Origin: Rubrivivax sp.
GTDB taxonomy: Bacteria; Pseudomonadota; Gammaproteobacteria; Burkholderiales; Burkholderiaceae_C
Length of the DNA stretch: 64,000 nt
Direction of reading: 5' to 3'
Assembly (NCBI GenBank): GCA_030653505.1
Contig: JAURZK010000038.1
Span: forward strand, 62,001-126,000
Of the stretch, positions 54,926 through 63,027 are shown piece after piece; the first letter of the stretch is position 1; each line of letters opens with the position of its first letter. The notes under the pieces were generated by a model, which ran no database searches, was not told where the DNA came from, and saw nothing but the letters and a program-made list of their open reading frames with translations. Position numbers and translations under genes: made by a program.

Positions 54926-55494
54926 ATGAGCCAGGCTGAACTGCCGCCCGGCGTGCAGGTACTCGAGCGCGGCTGGTTGTCCAGCAACAGCGTTGCGCGC
55001 ACGCCGAACAGACACTGGCACTGGTGGCGGCGGCCCTGCGCGGGTACCCGCTCGACTGCCTCGTCAACACCCATCTGCACAGTGAACACTGCGGCGGCAA
55101 CGCCCCGCTGCAAGGCCGCTGGCCCTCGATGCGCACCCTATCCCCGCCGGGCTTAGCGGATGCGGTGGGGGCCTGGGATCCGGCGACCCTGGGCTACCAC
55201 CCCACGGGCCGCGCTGTCCGCGCTTTCGCCACGATGCGGTGGTCTTGCCGGGCACCGAGACCGAGCTCGGCGGTCTCCCCTGGCAGGTCCACGCCGCGCC
55301 GGGCCACGACCCCGATTCGGTGATTCTTTTCGAGCCAGGATCGCGCGTACTGATCTCGGCCGACGCGCTGTTGGGAGAGCGGCTTCGGCGTGGTGTTCCC
55401 CGAACTCGAAGGTGACGCCGCCCTTGCCGCGGTCGGCAGCACTTTCGACCTGATCGAGAAGCTCGGCCCGCGCTGGGTCAACCCCAATCTGCCG
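54926..55494 (+). pseudogene. Degenerate copy of the metallo-hydrolase at 24362
   Basis: Begins like the intact gene (MSQAELPPGVQ, ERGWLSSNS) but has lost about 46 bp after codon 22, carries further frameshifts, and reads THLHSEHCGGN in one frame, where Glu replaces the metal-binding Asp. Homology fades near 55494, where IS4-type transposase remnants begin. It is more diverged than the adjoining crotonase copy. Confidence 0.82.
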
Positions 55495-55735
55495 GTCGAG
55501 CAGACGCTGGACGACGGCAGCTACCTCAGCACCTTGCGGCCCGCGCGAGTGAGCGTGGCCCAGACGCTGGCCCGTGCGATCACGGTGCGGGTGATCGACT
55601 ACACACCCAGGTCTCTGAGCGCGCGATGCTGGTGGAGGCGCTGGACAAGCTCTCCCCTGGCGACGTTCTGGTGCTCGACCGAGGCTACCCGGCGGCCTGG
55701 CTGGTGGCGTTGGGTCGCGTCCCAGCGCGTGGTGT
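55495..55735 (+). pseudogene. IS4-type transposase fragments
   Basis: Short frames recall IS4-family transposases: NLPVEQTLDDGSYLSTL followed by TVRVIDYT in one frame, and after a shift LSPGDVLVLDRGYPAAWLVAL, a typical IS4 DRGY motif. The order is scrambled relative to a single transposase, so two remnants may be joined. No intact gene or ends are visible. The fragments abut the IS256-type element. Confidence 0.55.
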
Positions 55736-57025
55736 AAGTCCACAGCCCAGAAGAGCTGAGGTGCACGCTACTCAGCGAGCCACTGCGGACAGCCGAGTGG
55801 GAACAGTATCGCTGAGGGATTGCAGGCCCTCAAGTTGCATGTAGCGCCGGTTCAGACTCCACTCGTCGTTCTGCTCGAGCATCATGGCGCCGACCAGCCT
55901 GGTGATCGAAGCGTCGTTCGGGAAGATACCCACGACGCGGGTGCGCCGCTTGATCTCCGCGTTCAGCCGCTCCAGCGGGTTGGTGCTGTAGATCTGCGTC
56001 CAGTGCGCTCGCGGGAAGGTCATGAACGCCAGCACATCGTTCTCGGCCTCGTCCATCAACGCACCGAGTTTGGGGAACTTGCCGCGCAACTGATCGGCCA
56101 CCGATCGCCACTGCGCCCGCGCCGTATCGGCCGACTCCTGCACGAACACCGTGCCGATGGCCGCGCTGACCATGCGCCGCTGGGTCTTGCCGGCGTGCGC
56201 CAGGGCGTTGCGCATGAAGTGCACCCGGCACCGCTGCCAGGTGGCCTTGAGGACCTTGCTGGCGGCCGCCTTGATGCCCTCGTGGCTGTCGCTGATGACG
56301 AGCTTGACGCCGCGCAGCCCGCGCCGGTTCAGGCTGCGCAGGAACTCTGTCCAGAAGGGTTCAGCCTCCGAGGCGCCGACCTTCAGGCCCAGCACCTCGA
56401 GCTGGCCCTCGGTGTTGACGCCTACAGCCACTATCACCGCCACGCTCACGATGCGCCCGGCCTCGCGTGTCTTCACGTACGTGGCGTCGATCCACAGGTA
56501 AGGCCAGTCGCCCTCGATCTGGCGGTTCAGGAAGGCGCCCACGCGCTCGTCGAGTTCGCCGCACAGTCGGCTGACCTGGCTCTTGGACACGCCGCTCATG
56601 CCCAGGGCCTTGACCAACTCGTCCACCGAGCGGGTCGACACGCCCTGGATGTAGGCTTCCTGGATGACCGCGGTGAGTGCCTTCTCGGCCGTGCGCCGTG
56701 GCTCCAGGAATTCGGGGAAGTAGCTGCCCTGGCGCAGCTTGGGGATCTTCAGCTCGACACTGCCGGCGCGCGTATCCCAGGTGCGGTCGCGGTACCCGTT
56801 GCGGCTGTTCAGCCGATCAGGGGTCTTCTCGTCGTAGCCGGCGCCACAGCGCCCGTCGACATCGAGCTCCATCAAGCGTTGGGCCATGAACTGCACCATC
56901 TGGCGCAGCACGTCGATGTCGGCTCCCTTCTCGGCGAGTTCGGCCAGTGCCATAGTCGGAGTACGTCAAGAACCAAGAGAAAGAGGACCAAAGGTTGGAC
57001 CAACTCGGTCTGTGGAGATAAGCCG
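55731..57025. mobile_element. IS256/Mutator-type insertion sequence
   Basis: Roughly 1.3 kb around one transposase gene. Candidate terminal inverted repeats share TCCACAG(C/A)CC: 55739-55748 at the left and, reverse-complemented, 57007-57016 at the right. I see no clear target duplication, so the ends are approximate. The element sits at the junction between the decayed crotonase copy and the mutase module. Confidence 0.7.
55772..56953 (-). CDS. IS256 family transposase
   Basis: Transposase of 393 residues that appears intact. The DDE residues are placed as in the Mutator/IS256 superfamily: Asp in LWIDATYVK, Asp in VISDSHEG and Glu in [24 protein letters not shown] and GFxxNDAS-like [13 protein letters not shown] are typical. 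N-terminal residues 1-60 include [20 protein letters not shown]. The length is normal. An intact transposase suggests a fairly recent insertion compared with the decayed sequence to its left. Confidence 0.93.
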   Translation of the reverse strand: MALAELAEKGADIDVLRQMVQFMAQRLMELDVDGRCGAGYDEKTPDRLNSRNGYRDRTWDTRAGSVELKIPKLRQGSYFPEFLEPRRTAEKALTAVIQEAYIQGVSTRSVDELVKALGMSGVSKSQVSRLCGELDERVGAFLNRQIEGDWPYLWIDATYVKTREAGRIVSVAVIVAVGVNTEGQLEVLGLKVGASEAEPFWTEFLRSLNRRGLRGVKLVISDSHEGIKAAASKVLKATWQRCRVHFMRNALAHAGKTQRRMVSAAIGTVFVQESADTARAQWRSVADQLRGKFPKLGALMDEAENDVLAFMTFPRAHWTQIYSTNPLERLNAEIKRRTRVVGIFPNDASITRLVGAMMLEQNDEWSLNRRYMQLEGLQSLSDTVPTRLSAVAR

Positions 57026-57124
57026 CCACCGGAAGGTGGCCCATGAAATGAGGGGCCGCGTTAGCGTCCCCTTCCAGCCGCTTCGAGCGGCTCACATCAC
57101 GAAAGCCCCCGGCTTTGCCGGGGG
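57025..57124 (+). other. Four consecutive hairpins resembling an IS200/IS605 right end (orphan omega-RNA-like)
   Basis: In 100 bp four stems follow one another: GCCACC-GGAA-GGTGGC (57025-57040), GGGG-C-CGC-GTTA-GCG-T-CCCC (57052-57071), AGCCGC-TTCGA-GCGGCT (57076-57092) and CCCCCGGC-TTT-GCCGGGGG (57106-57124). The sequence ACGAAAGCCCCCGGC...GGGGG followed by a few bases is reminiscent of right ends of IS200/IS605 elements, where TnpB-associated RNAs are encoded. No tnpB or tnpA gene is present next to it. It may simply terminate transcripts entering from either side. Confidence 0.42.
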
Positions 57125-57183
57125 ATGGTTACCGCTTGACAGAAATACAAGTCCATGTCCCGCATTTACCTATGAACTTCAGT

Positions 57184-57930
57184 TTAGCCCTTCGACCACT
57201 GCCGGGCGATGAAGCTGCAGGTGGCCAGCAGCAGCTGCGCATGCTCCATCACATTGGCTTCCAGGCGGTGCCGCGGCCCCGCGATCGCGACGGCGAGGGT
57301 TTCGGAATGGACCGAGAGGAAAGCCGACACCGCCCACACGTCCGGCACGTTCTCGCCGCGCGTGAGAAAGTAGCCCCGCCGCCGACTCTCCAGGATGTCG
57401 GCGATGAGGACTTCCTTGTCTGTCAGCGTGGCGCCGGTCACGACCGTGAGCGACTGGCCCGCGACCAGCGCGCGCAGCTCGGCCTCCTTCAGGCTGCCAA
57501 TCAAGGCCTTGCCGATCGCGCTGGAATGCAGCGGCTTGAACTCGCCCGGTCGGGCCGAATAGCGGATGGGGTGGGCACTCTCCACCACCTGCAGGTAGAT
57601 CACGGCATTGCCTTGCCGCTTGCCGAGGATCACGGTCTCCCGCGAGGCGTCGCACAACCGCTCGAGCATCGGCATCAGACGTTCGACGAAGGGGTCCTTC
57701 TCATGGATCGATCGGGCCAGGTCGAAGAAGCGCCGCGTGGGGTACAGGGCTCGCGGGCGTGTCAGTGAATACAGGTAGCCGCGGGCCGTGAGCGTCCCGA
57801 CGATCGCATGGCAGCTGCTCTTCGGGGTGTCCGTCAGCTCCGCCAGGTCGGTGAGCGACAGCGGCTTCCGGGCTTTTTCGAAGGCTTCGAAGATGTCGAG
57901 CACGCGCTCGACGGCAGTGACGGCGACCAT
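57184..57930 (-). CDS. IclR family transcriptional regulator
   Basis: Regulator of 248 residues, divergent from the crotonase-mutase operon and so its likely controller. Winged helix at about residues 3-70 (AVERVLDIFEAFEKARKPLS, TPKSSCHAIVGTLTARGYLY), then the effector domain (RPGEFKPLHSSAIGKALIGS) and DVWAVSAFLSVHSETLAVAIAGP. The start MVAVTAVERV at 57930 is chosen because the open frame to 58074 crosses operator-like repeats in the divergent region. It differs clearly from the IclR protein at 50148. Confidence 0.91.
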   Translation of the reverse strand: MVAVTAVERVLDIFEAFEKARKPLSLTDLAELTDTPKSSCHAIVGTLTARGYLYSLTRPRALYPTRRFFDLARSIHEKDPFVERLMPMLERLCDASRETVILGKRQGNAVIYLQVVESAHPIRYSARPGEFKPLHSSAIGKALIGSLKEAELRALVAGQSLTVVTGATLTDKEVLIADILESRRRGYFLTRGENVPDVWAVSAFLSVHSETLAVAIAGPRHRLEANVMEHAQLLLATCSFIARQWSKG

Positions 57931-57956
57931 GCTCAAAGGCAGCGGAAATTCAGCGC

Positions 57957-58025
57957 GTTGAACAAAACTCCTCCGAGACGCATGTTGTCGAGCAATCAGG
58001 TGACGTTTGTTCAACATCACGAACA
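57957..58025. promoter_or_regulatory. Operator-like inverted repeats in the divergent iclR/crotonase region
   Basis: GTTGAACAAA (57957-57966) and its exact reverse complement TTTGTTCAAC (58006-58015) are 39 bp apart. The second arm also forms TGTTC-N8-GAACA (58008-58025). Both arms contain a TTGAAC/GTTCAA core, consistent with binding of the adjacent IclR-type protein. No confident -35/-10 pair was found in the 129-bp gap. Confidence 0.5.
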
Positions 58026-58059
58026 AGCGTCCTTTGCAGCGAACTTCTTTGAATCTAGC

Positions 58060-58860
58060 ATGCACCCGATGCAATCACCTAACGCCGAACCCGCCACGCC
58101 CAACGTGCGCGTGCACGAGCCGCAACCGGGTGCGGTCTGGCTCACCATCGACCGCGCGCAGAAACACAACGCCCTCGCCCGCCCCGTGCTCGCCGAACTC
58201 GCCGACGCTGTACGCGCGGCCGGCGAGCGGGACGACGTGCGCTACATCGTCCTCACGGGCGCCGGAGAGAAATACTTCGCGGCCGGCGGCGACCTCCGCG
58301 ACCTCGCCAGCGTCCGCGACGAAGCCGCCGTGATGTCCATGATGGAAGAGGCGGGCGCTGCGCTCGATGCCATCCGCCAATGCCCCGTGCCCGTGGTCGC
58401 CTTCCTGAACGGCGACGCAATCGGTGGCGGCGCCGAGCTGGCCCTGGCGTGCGACATGCGACTGCAGGCTTCGCACGCACGCATCGGCTACATCCAGGCC
58501 AAGCTGGCGATCACTTCCGCCTGGGGCGGCGGGCCGGACCTGTTCCAGCTGATCGGCCCCGCGCATGCGATGCGCATGATGAGCCGGTGCGAGTTGGTGG
58601 CAGCCGGGCAGGCGCTTGCCTGGGGCTTGGCCGACGCCATTATTTCCGACGGGCCGCAAGGCGCCGACTTCGCCGCATTCACCAAGCCGCTAGAAGCCTG
58701 CGCCCCGCAGGTGATGCGCGGCATCAAGGCCCAGGCGATCGCCGCGCGGCAAAGCCTTGGCTGGAAGGCGCACCGCGCCGTCGAACAGCAACACCTGGTC
58801 CGCACGTGGTTGCATGACGACCACTGGGCGGCTTCCGAAAAGCTCCTGCCCAAAGGCTGA
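58060..58860 (+). CDS. Crotonase family protein, possible (substituted) malonyl-CoA decarboxylase
   Basis: Crotonase of 266 residues (or 263 if the ATG at 58069 is used). Oxyanion motif FAAGGDLRDL and a single acid in GGGAELALACD are present. The second hydratase Glu is absent: the segment reads IGYIQAKLAITSAWGGG. Loss of that Glu and the SAWGGG motif occur in decarboxylating crotonases such as ethylmalonyl- or methylmalonyl-CoA decarboxylases, which would fit a partner of the acyl-CoA mutase encoded 2 bp downstream. This function is inferred; isomerase or hydrolase activity is possible. Confidence 0.84.
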   Translation: MHPMQSPNAEPATPNVRVHEPQPGAVWLTIDRAQKHNALARPVLAELADAVRAAGERDDVRYIVLTGAGEKYFAAGGDLRDLASVRDEAAVMSMMEEAGAALDAIRQCPVPVVAFLNGDAIGGGAELALACDMRLQASHARIGYIQAKLAITSAWGGGPDLFQLIGPAHAMRMMSRCELVAAGQALAWGLADAIISDGPQGADFAAFTKPLEACAPQVMRGIKAQAIAARQSLGWKAHRAVEQQHLVRTWLHDDHWAASEKLLPKG

Positions 58861-58862
58861 CG

Positions 58863-60488
58863 ATGAACGCGAGAGACTCTGCCTCCCGGACCCCCCTGGC
58901 CGACCCCGAGCTGGGCCCCATCAGCCGCAGCGGCATTCCCGTGCCCAAAGCCGTCGAAGCGAGCGCGGTCGATCCGGCGCGCATCGGCGAGCCCGGCGAA
59001 TACCCGTTCACGCGCGGCATCTTCTCGGACGGCTATCAGGGGCGCCTTTGGACCATCCGCCAGTACTCGGGCTTCGGGACCGCCGAGGAATCCAATGAGC
59101 GCTACAAGTTCCTGCTGGACCAGGGCCAGACTGGCCTGTCGGTCGCGCTGGACCTGCCAACGCAATGCGGCTTCGATCCCACACACGCGATGGCCAGACC
59201 GGAGATTGGCAAGGTCGGCGTTTCGTTGTCGAACCTGAGCGAAGCTGAGATCCTGTTCAAGGACCTCGACCTGTCGAAGATATCCACGTCGTTCACCATC
59301 AACGGCACTGCGGCCATCATCTATGCGATGTACTTGGCGGTCGCGGACAAGCAGGGCGTGCCGCGCAGCAAGCTGACCGGCACCATCCAGAACGACATCC
59401 TGAAGGAATACGTGGCGCGCGGCACCTGGATCTTTCCCGTGCGACCGTCGATGCGCCTCATCGCGGACTCGATCCTGTACTCGAACGAAGTCACGCCGCG
59501 CTTCAACCCCATCTCGATCGCGGGTGCGCACGTTCGCGACGCCGGCGCGACTGCAGCCGAGGAGATGGCGTATACGCTGGCCAACGGCCTCGCTTACGTG
59601 GACGAGTTGCAGCGCCGCGGCGGCGACGTGGAGAAGTTCGCCAAACGCCTGTCGTTCTTCTTCTACGTGCACATGGACTTCTTCGATGAAATCGCGAAGT
59701 TCCGCGCCGGCCGGCGCCTGTGGGCCAAGCTGATGAAGGACCGCTACGGCGTGAAGGACCCGAAGGCGCAGCACTTCCGCTTCGGCGTGGTGTGTGGCGG
59801 CTCGTCGCTGGTTGCACCGCAGCCTTACAACAACGCGGTGCGCGTGGCGGTGGAGACAATGGCGGCCGTCTTCGGCGGCGCCCAGTCCATCTTCACCTGC
59901 GCCTTCGACGAAGCCTTCCAGATTCCGACAGAGTTCTCCGCGGAACTGGCGGTGCGCACGCAGCAGATGATCGCGTATGAAAGCGGCATCGCGCGCACGG
60001 TCGATCCGCTGGGTGGAAGCTATTTCCTGGAGCAGCACACCGATCGCATGGAGGAAATGATCACGAAGATCATGGGCGAGATCGACGCCTATGGCGGCGT
60101 GATCCCGGCCATCGAGGACGGCTGGATGCAGCTGCGCCTGGCCGAGCGCGGCCTGGAGCGCAAGCTGGACACCGACTCTGGCAAGAACGTGATCGTGGGC
60201 CAGAACCACTTCAAGAAGGAGAACGAGAAGATCGGCGTAGGCGATGTGTTCAAGCTTGACCCGACGGTCGCCAAGCGCGCACTCGAGAAGTTTCAATGCA
60301 CGCTGGACACACGCAACAATTCGCAGGTTGACGCGTCGCTGGCTAAGGTTTCCGCCGCTGCGGCCAACGACAGCGAAAACGTCATGCCCTACCTGGTGGA
60401 CTGCTGCCACGCGTATGCGACCGTCGGCGAGATGGTGGCGTGCCTGAAGAGGGAATGGGGCGAATTCAAGGAACCGGTGAATCTATGA
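58863..60488 (+). CDS. B12-dependent acyl-CoA mutase, large (catalytic) subunit
   Basis: A 541-residue TIM-barrel subunit of the methylmalonyl-CoA mutase superfamily without its own B12 domain. PFTRGIFSDGY, TIRQYSGFGTAEESN and GTIQNDILKEYVARGTW identify it. By alignment from memory, Tyr68 and Arg186 correspond to MCM Tyr89 and Arg207, favouring a substrate with a free carboxylate rather than the isobutyryl (Phe/Gln) or 2-hydroxyisobutyryl (Ile) type. Catalytic His223 (MCM His244) is kept, but the preceding Tyr243 is Ala222 (SIAGAHVRDAG), and QTGYDSD is CGFDPTH. This suggests an unusual, perhaps larger, substrate. Confidence 0.88.
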   Translation: MNARDSASRTPLADPELGPISRSGIPVPKAVEASAVDPARIGEPGEYPFTRGIFSDGYQGRLWTIRQYSGFGTAEESNERYKFLLDQGQTGLSVALDLPTQCGFDPTHAMARPEIGKVGVSLSNLSEAEILFKDLDLSKISTSFTINGTAAIIYAMYLAVADKQGVPRSKLTGTIQNDILKEYVARGTWIFPVRPSMRLIADSILYSNEVTPRFNPISIAGAHVRDAGATAAEEMAYTLANGLAYVDELQRRGGDVEKFAKRLSFFFYVHMDFFDEIAKFRAGRRLWAKLMKDRYGVKDPKAQHFRFGVVCGGSSLVAPQPYNNAVRVAVETMAAVFGGAQSIFTCAFDEAFQIPTEFSAELAVRTQQMIAYESGIARTVDPLGGSYFLEQHTDRMEEMITKIMGEIDAYGGVIPAIEDGWMQLRLAERGLERKLDTDSGKNVIVGQNHFKKENEKIGVGDVFKLDPTVAKRALEKFQCTLDTRNNSQVDASLAKVSAAAANDSENVMPYLVDCCHAYATVGEMVACLKREWGEFKEPVNL

Positions 60489-60502
60489 ACGTCGCCGCAC
60501 CG

Positions 60503-60531
60503 CCCCAAGACGCGAATGCCCACTCTTGGGG
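60503..60531 (+). other. Hairpin between mutase subunit genes
   Basis: CCCCAAGA and TCTTGGGG form an 8-bp stem with a 13-base loop in the 79-bp gap between the mutase subunits. No U-tract follows. It could set the ratio of the two subunits. The gap is too short for a cobalamin riboswitch. Confidence 0.4.
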
Positions 60532-60567
60532 GAAACGCATTGCACGAAGTGAAAAGCGTAGGGAAAC

Positions 60568-60987
60568 ATGACTGACGTGAACGAAGAAGCACGCCCGCTC
60601 GCGGGCAAGCGCATCCTGGTCGGCAAGCCCGGCCTGGACGGCCACGACATCGGCGCGAAGATCATCGCCCTCACGCTGCGTGACGCGGGCGCTGAGGTGA
60701 TCTACACCGGACTGCGCCGCAGCCCGGGCCAGATCGCCCAGGTGGCGGTCGACGAAGGCGTCGACGCGGTGGGCCTATCCATCCTCTCCGGCAGCCACAA
60801 GGAGCTCGTGGCGGACGTGATGGTGGAGTTGCGCAAGCTCGACGTCAGCGGGATCAAGGTGTTCGTCGGCGGGACCATTCCAGGCGAGGACCACGCGATG
60901 CTTCAGGAACTCGGTGTGGCCGCCATTTTCACCGCCGACATGCCGCTGGACGCGGTGGTCTCGCAACTGGCGGCGCAGCTGCGATGA
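60568..60987 (+). CDS. B12-binding small subunit of the acyl-CoA mutase
   Basis: A 139-residue cobalamin-binding domain protein that supplies the cofactor to the large subunit. The base-off/His-on motif is complete: Lys20, Asp24, His26 and Gly29 in KPGLDGHDIGAK. LSGSHKELV and GGTIPGEDHAMLQELGV form the rest of the Rossmann-like pocket. Split large/small subunits are known for 2-hydroxyisobutyryl-CoA and many other bacterial and archaeal mutases. The stop overlaps the start of the CaiB gene (ATGA). Confidence 0.92.
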   Translation: MTDVNEEARPLAGKRILVGKPGLDGHDIGAKIIALTLRDAGAEVIYTGLRRSPGQIAQVAVDEGVDAVGLSILSGSHKELVADVMVELRKLDVSGIKVFVGGTIPGEDHAMLQELGVAAIFTADMPLDAVVSQLAAQLR

Positions 60988-62111
60988 GCGCGCCCCTGGC
61001 CGGCATCCGCGTGATCGAGGTCGGCCACATGCTGGCCGGGCCCTATTGCGGCCTGCTCCTGGCCGACATGGGTGCCGAAGTCATCAAGATCGAGCCGCCC
61101 GAAGGCGACATCGGGCGCAAGGTCAGCCCGCACTTCATCGGGCCGCACAACGCGTACTTCGCCAGCCTGAACCGCAACAAGAAGAGCGTGGTGCTGGACC
61201 TCGCGAGCCCGGAAGGCCGCGCGGAACTCGAATCCATCGCGGCGAGGTCGCACGCGCTCATCACTAACCTGCGCCCCGCCGCCATCAAGAAGCTGCGACT
61301 CACCTACGAAGACATGAAGCGTTGCAACCCGAAGATGGTGTGCGTGGCGCTCACGGGCTACGGTCTCGAAGGCCCATACTCCGACAGCCCGGCCTACGAC
61401 TACGTCATCCAGGCGTTGACCGGCGTGATGTCGCTCACCGGAGACCCTTCGGCGCCGCCGACCAAGACCGGTTACTCCGCCGTCGACAACTCCGCCGGCA
61501 TCATGGCCGCGCTGGGCCTCTTGGCGAAGGTCGTGGAGGGCCTGGGCGGCCAGGTGGACGTTGCCATGTACGACGTGATGATGTCACAGCTGAACTATCT
61601 GGCCGGCGCGTCGCTGAACGCGGGCGAGGTGATGGAGCGGCTCGCCAATTCCTCGCACCCCTACATGGTGCCGGCGCAGATCTTCCCTACTAGCGACGGC
61701 TGGCTCACCCTCTTCATCTCGCACGACAAGTTCTGGCAGAAGTTCTGCGCGAAGATCGGCAAGCCGGAGTGGGCTATCGACCCGGCATTCGCCACCATGG
61801 CGAGCCGGCGCGACAATCGGGCGCAGGTGCTCGCCGCGATCGGCGAAGTCCTTCGACAGGCGAGCGCCGCCGACTGGGTGCGCCGGCTGGGGCCCCTGGG
61901 CATCGTCGTCGCCGAAGTCGGGACGATGGGACAGGCGCTGGAAAGCGGCCAAGCCCGCGCGCGCGGCCTGATTGTGCCGCTGGGCGATGGCAAGCAGAAC
62001 CTGCGCGCCGTCGGCAGCCCGCTCAAGTTCGACGGGTTCGCGCCGGTCTACGGCATGCCGCCGCTGCTGGACGAGCACCATCAAGAGGTGTTAGGCAAGG
62101 CCGTCGCATGA
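60984..62111 (+). CDS. CaiB/BaiF family CoA-transferase of the mutase operon
   Basis: Single-domain CoA-transferase of 375 residues: GIRVIEVGHMLAGPYCGLLLADMG, EVIKIEPPEGD and catalytic Asp in GYSAVDNSAGIMAALG. Coupled by ATGA to both the small mutase subunit and the MeaB-type GTPase, so its role is tied to the mutase. The most economical idea is that it charges an imported di- or hydroxy-carboxylate with CoA to make the mutase substrate. The donor is unknown. Confidence 0.91.
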   Translation: MSAPLAGIRVIEVGHMLAGPYCGLLLADMGAEVIKIEPPEGDIGRKVSPHFIGPHNAYFASLNRNKKSVVLDLASPEGRAELESIAARSHALITNLRPAAIKKLRLTYEDMKRCNPKMVCVALTGYGLEGPYSDSPAYDYVIQALTGVMSLTGDPSAPPTKTGYSAVDNSAGIMAALGLLAKVVEGLGGQVDVAMYDVMMSQLNYLAGASLNAGEVMERLANSSHPYMVPAQIFPTSDGWLTLFISHDKFWQKFCAKIGKPEWAIDPAFATMASRRDNRAQVLAAIGEVLRQASAADWVRRLGPLGIVVAEVGTMGQALESGQARARGLIVPLGDGKQNLRAVGSPLKFDGFAPVYGMPPLLDEHHQEVLGKAVA

Positions 62112-63004
62112 CGAAACCTCCGCTGGACAGGCATGCGCTCGGCCGCCGGCTGTCGAAGCTGGCGAATGCGAGCGCCTCGGACCTGCTGCGCCTGCAGCCG
62201 GTCGCGACCGGCGCCCCGCCCGCGCGGCGCATCGGCCTCACCGGCGCTCCCGGCGCGGGCAAGAGCACGCTGGCCGGCCACCTGGCCCTGCACCGAGGCC
62301 GCGACCGTCGCCTGGGCGTGCTCGCGGTCGACCCAAGCAGCCCTCGCACCGGCGGCGCCATTCTGGGCGACCGCATCCGCATGGACGATCTCGTGGGCAG
62401 TTCGGAGGTGTACATCCGCTCGATCGGCTCTCGCTCCGCATGCGACGGCCTCTCGGACAATCTACCCGAGATGCTGGACACGATGGACCAGTTCGGCTTC
62501 GAAGAAGTGCTGCTGGAAACCGTCGGCGTGGGCCAGGCCGAGTACGCCGCGCGCGCGCAGGTCGACACGCTCGTTCTGGTGCTGCTGCCTGAGAGCGGTG
62601 ACATCGTGCAGGCCATGAAGGCCGGCATCATGGAGATGGCGGACCTCTTCGTCGTGAACAAGGCTGATCTGCCGGGCGCACAGAAGATGGCGACAGACAT
62701 CAAGCGAATCAGCGCGCTGGCACGCCACGCCGAAGGCGCCTGGTGCCCGCTGGTGCTCCTGGCTTCCTCTGCCCAGCCGGAAACGATCGCGGCGCTTTCG
62801 AACGGCATCGACGAACACCAGGCGTGGCTGGCGACAAGCCGCGGAGGCGACAACCTGTTGCTGGCCCGTGCCCGCTACCGCCTGCGCCGCCTGATCGAGC
62901 GGCGCGCCGCCGAGGCGGTGGCGGCACTGGACACCCAGGCGCTACAGGCGCCCCTGCAGCAACAACTGGACCAGGCGCTTCAAAGAATCCGCAATCCTGG
63001 ATAG
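62108..63004 (+). CDS. MeaB/ArgK family GTPase chaperone for the mutase
   Basis: G3E-family GTPase of 298 residues that loads and protects adenosylcobalamin in acyl-CoA mutases. Motifs: Walker A GLTGAPGAGKST, the switch-like VDPSSPRTGGAILGDRIRM, ETVGVGQAE and NKAD. It is somewhat shorter than the usual 320-340 residues, mainly at the N-terminus. Presence of its own chaperone beside the split mutase argues that the module is functional on its own after transfer. Start ATG 62108 overlaps the CaiB stop. Confidence 0.92.
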   Translation: MTKPPLDRHALGRRLSKLANASASDLLRLQPVATGAPPARRIGLTGAPGAGKSTLAGHLALHRGRDRRLGVLAVDPSSPRTGGAILGDRIRMDDLVGSSEVYIRSIGSRSACDGLSDNLPEMLDTMDQFGFEEVLLETVGVGQAEYAARAQVDTLVLVLLPESGDIVQAMKAGIMEMADLFVVNKADLPGAQKMATDIKRISALARHAEGAWCPLVLLASSAQPETIAALSNGIDEHQAWLATSRGGDNLLLARARYRLRRLIERRAAEAVAALDTQALQAPLQQQLDQALQRIRNPG

Positions 63005-63027
63005 ATCGGCACCCCAAGGAGACATCG

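Noticed and set aside
55390-55737. A 115-codon plus-strand ORF as an intact gene
   Set aside because: It joins the end of the metallo-hydrolase pseudogene to IS4 fragments by chance reading frame.
57931-58059. Cobalamin riboswitch upstream of the mutase operon
   Set aside because: The gap is too short for the roughly 200-nt fold and lacks the B12-box sequence. The 79-bp gap at 60489-60567 was excluded for the same reason.
58863-60488. Assignment as 2-hydroxyisobutyryl-CoA mutase (HcmA)
   Set aside because: HcmA has Ile in the TMRQI position and Asp in GISTDFD; this protein has Tyr (TIRQY) and Ala (GLSVALD), so that substrate class is not supported.
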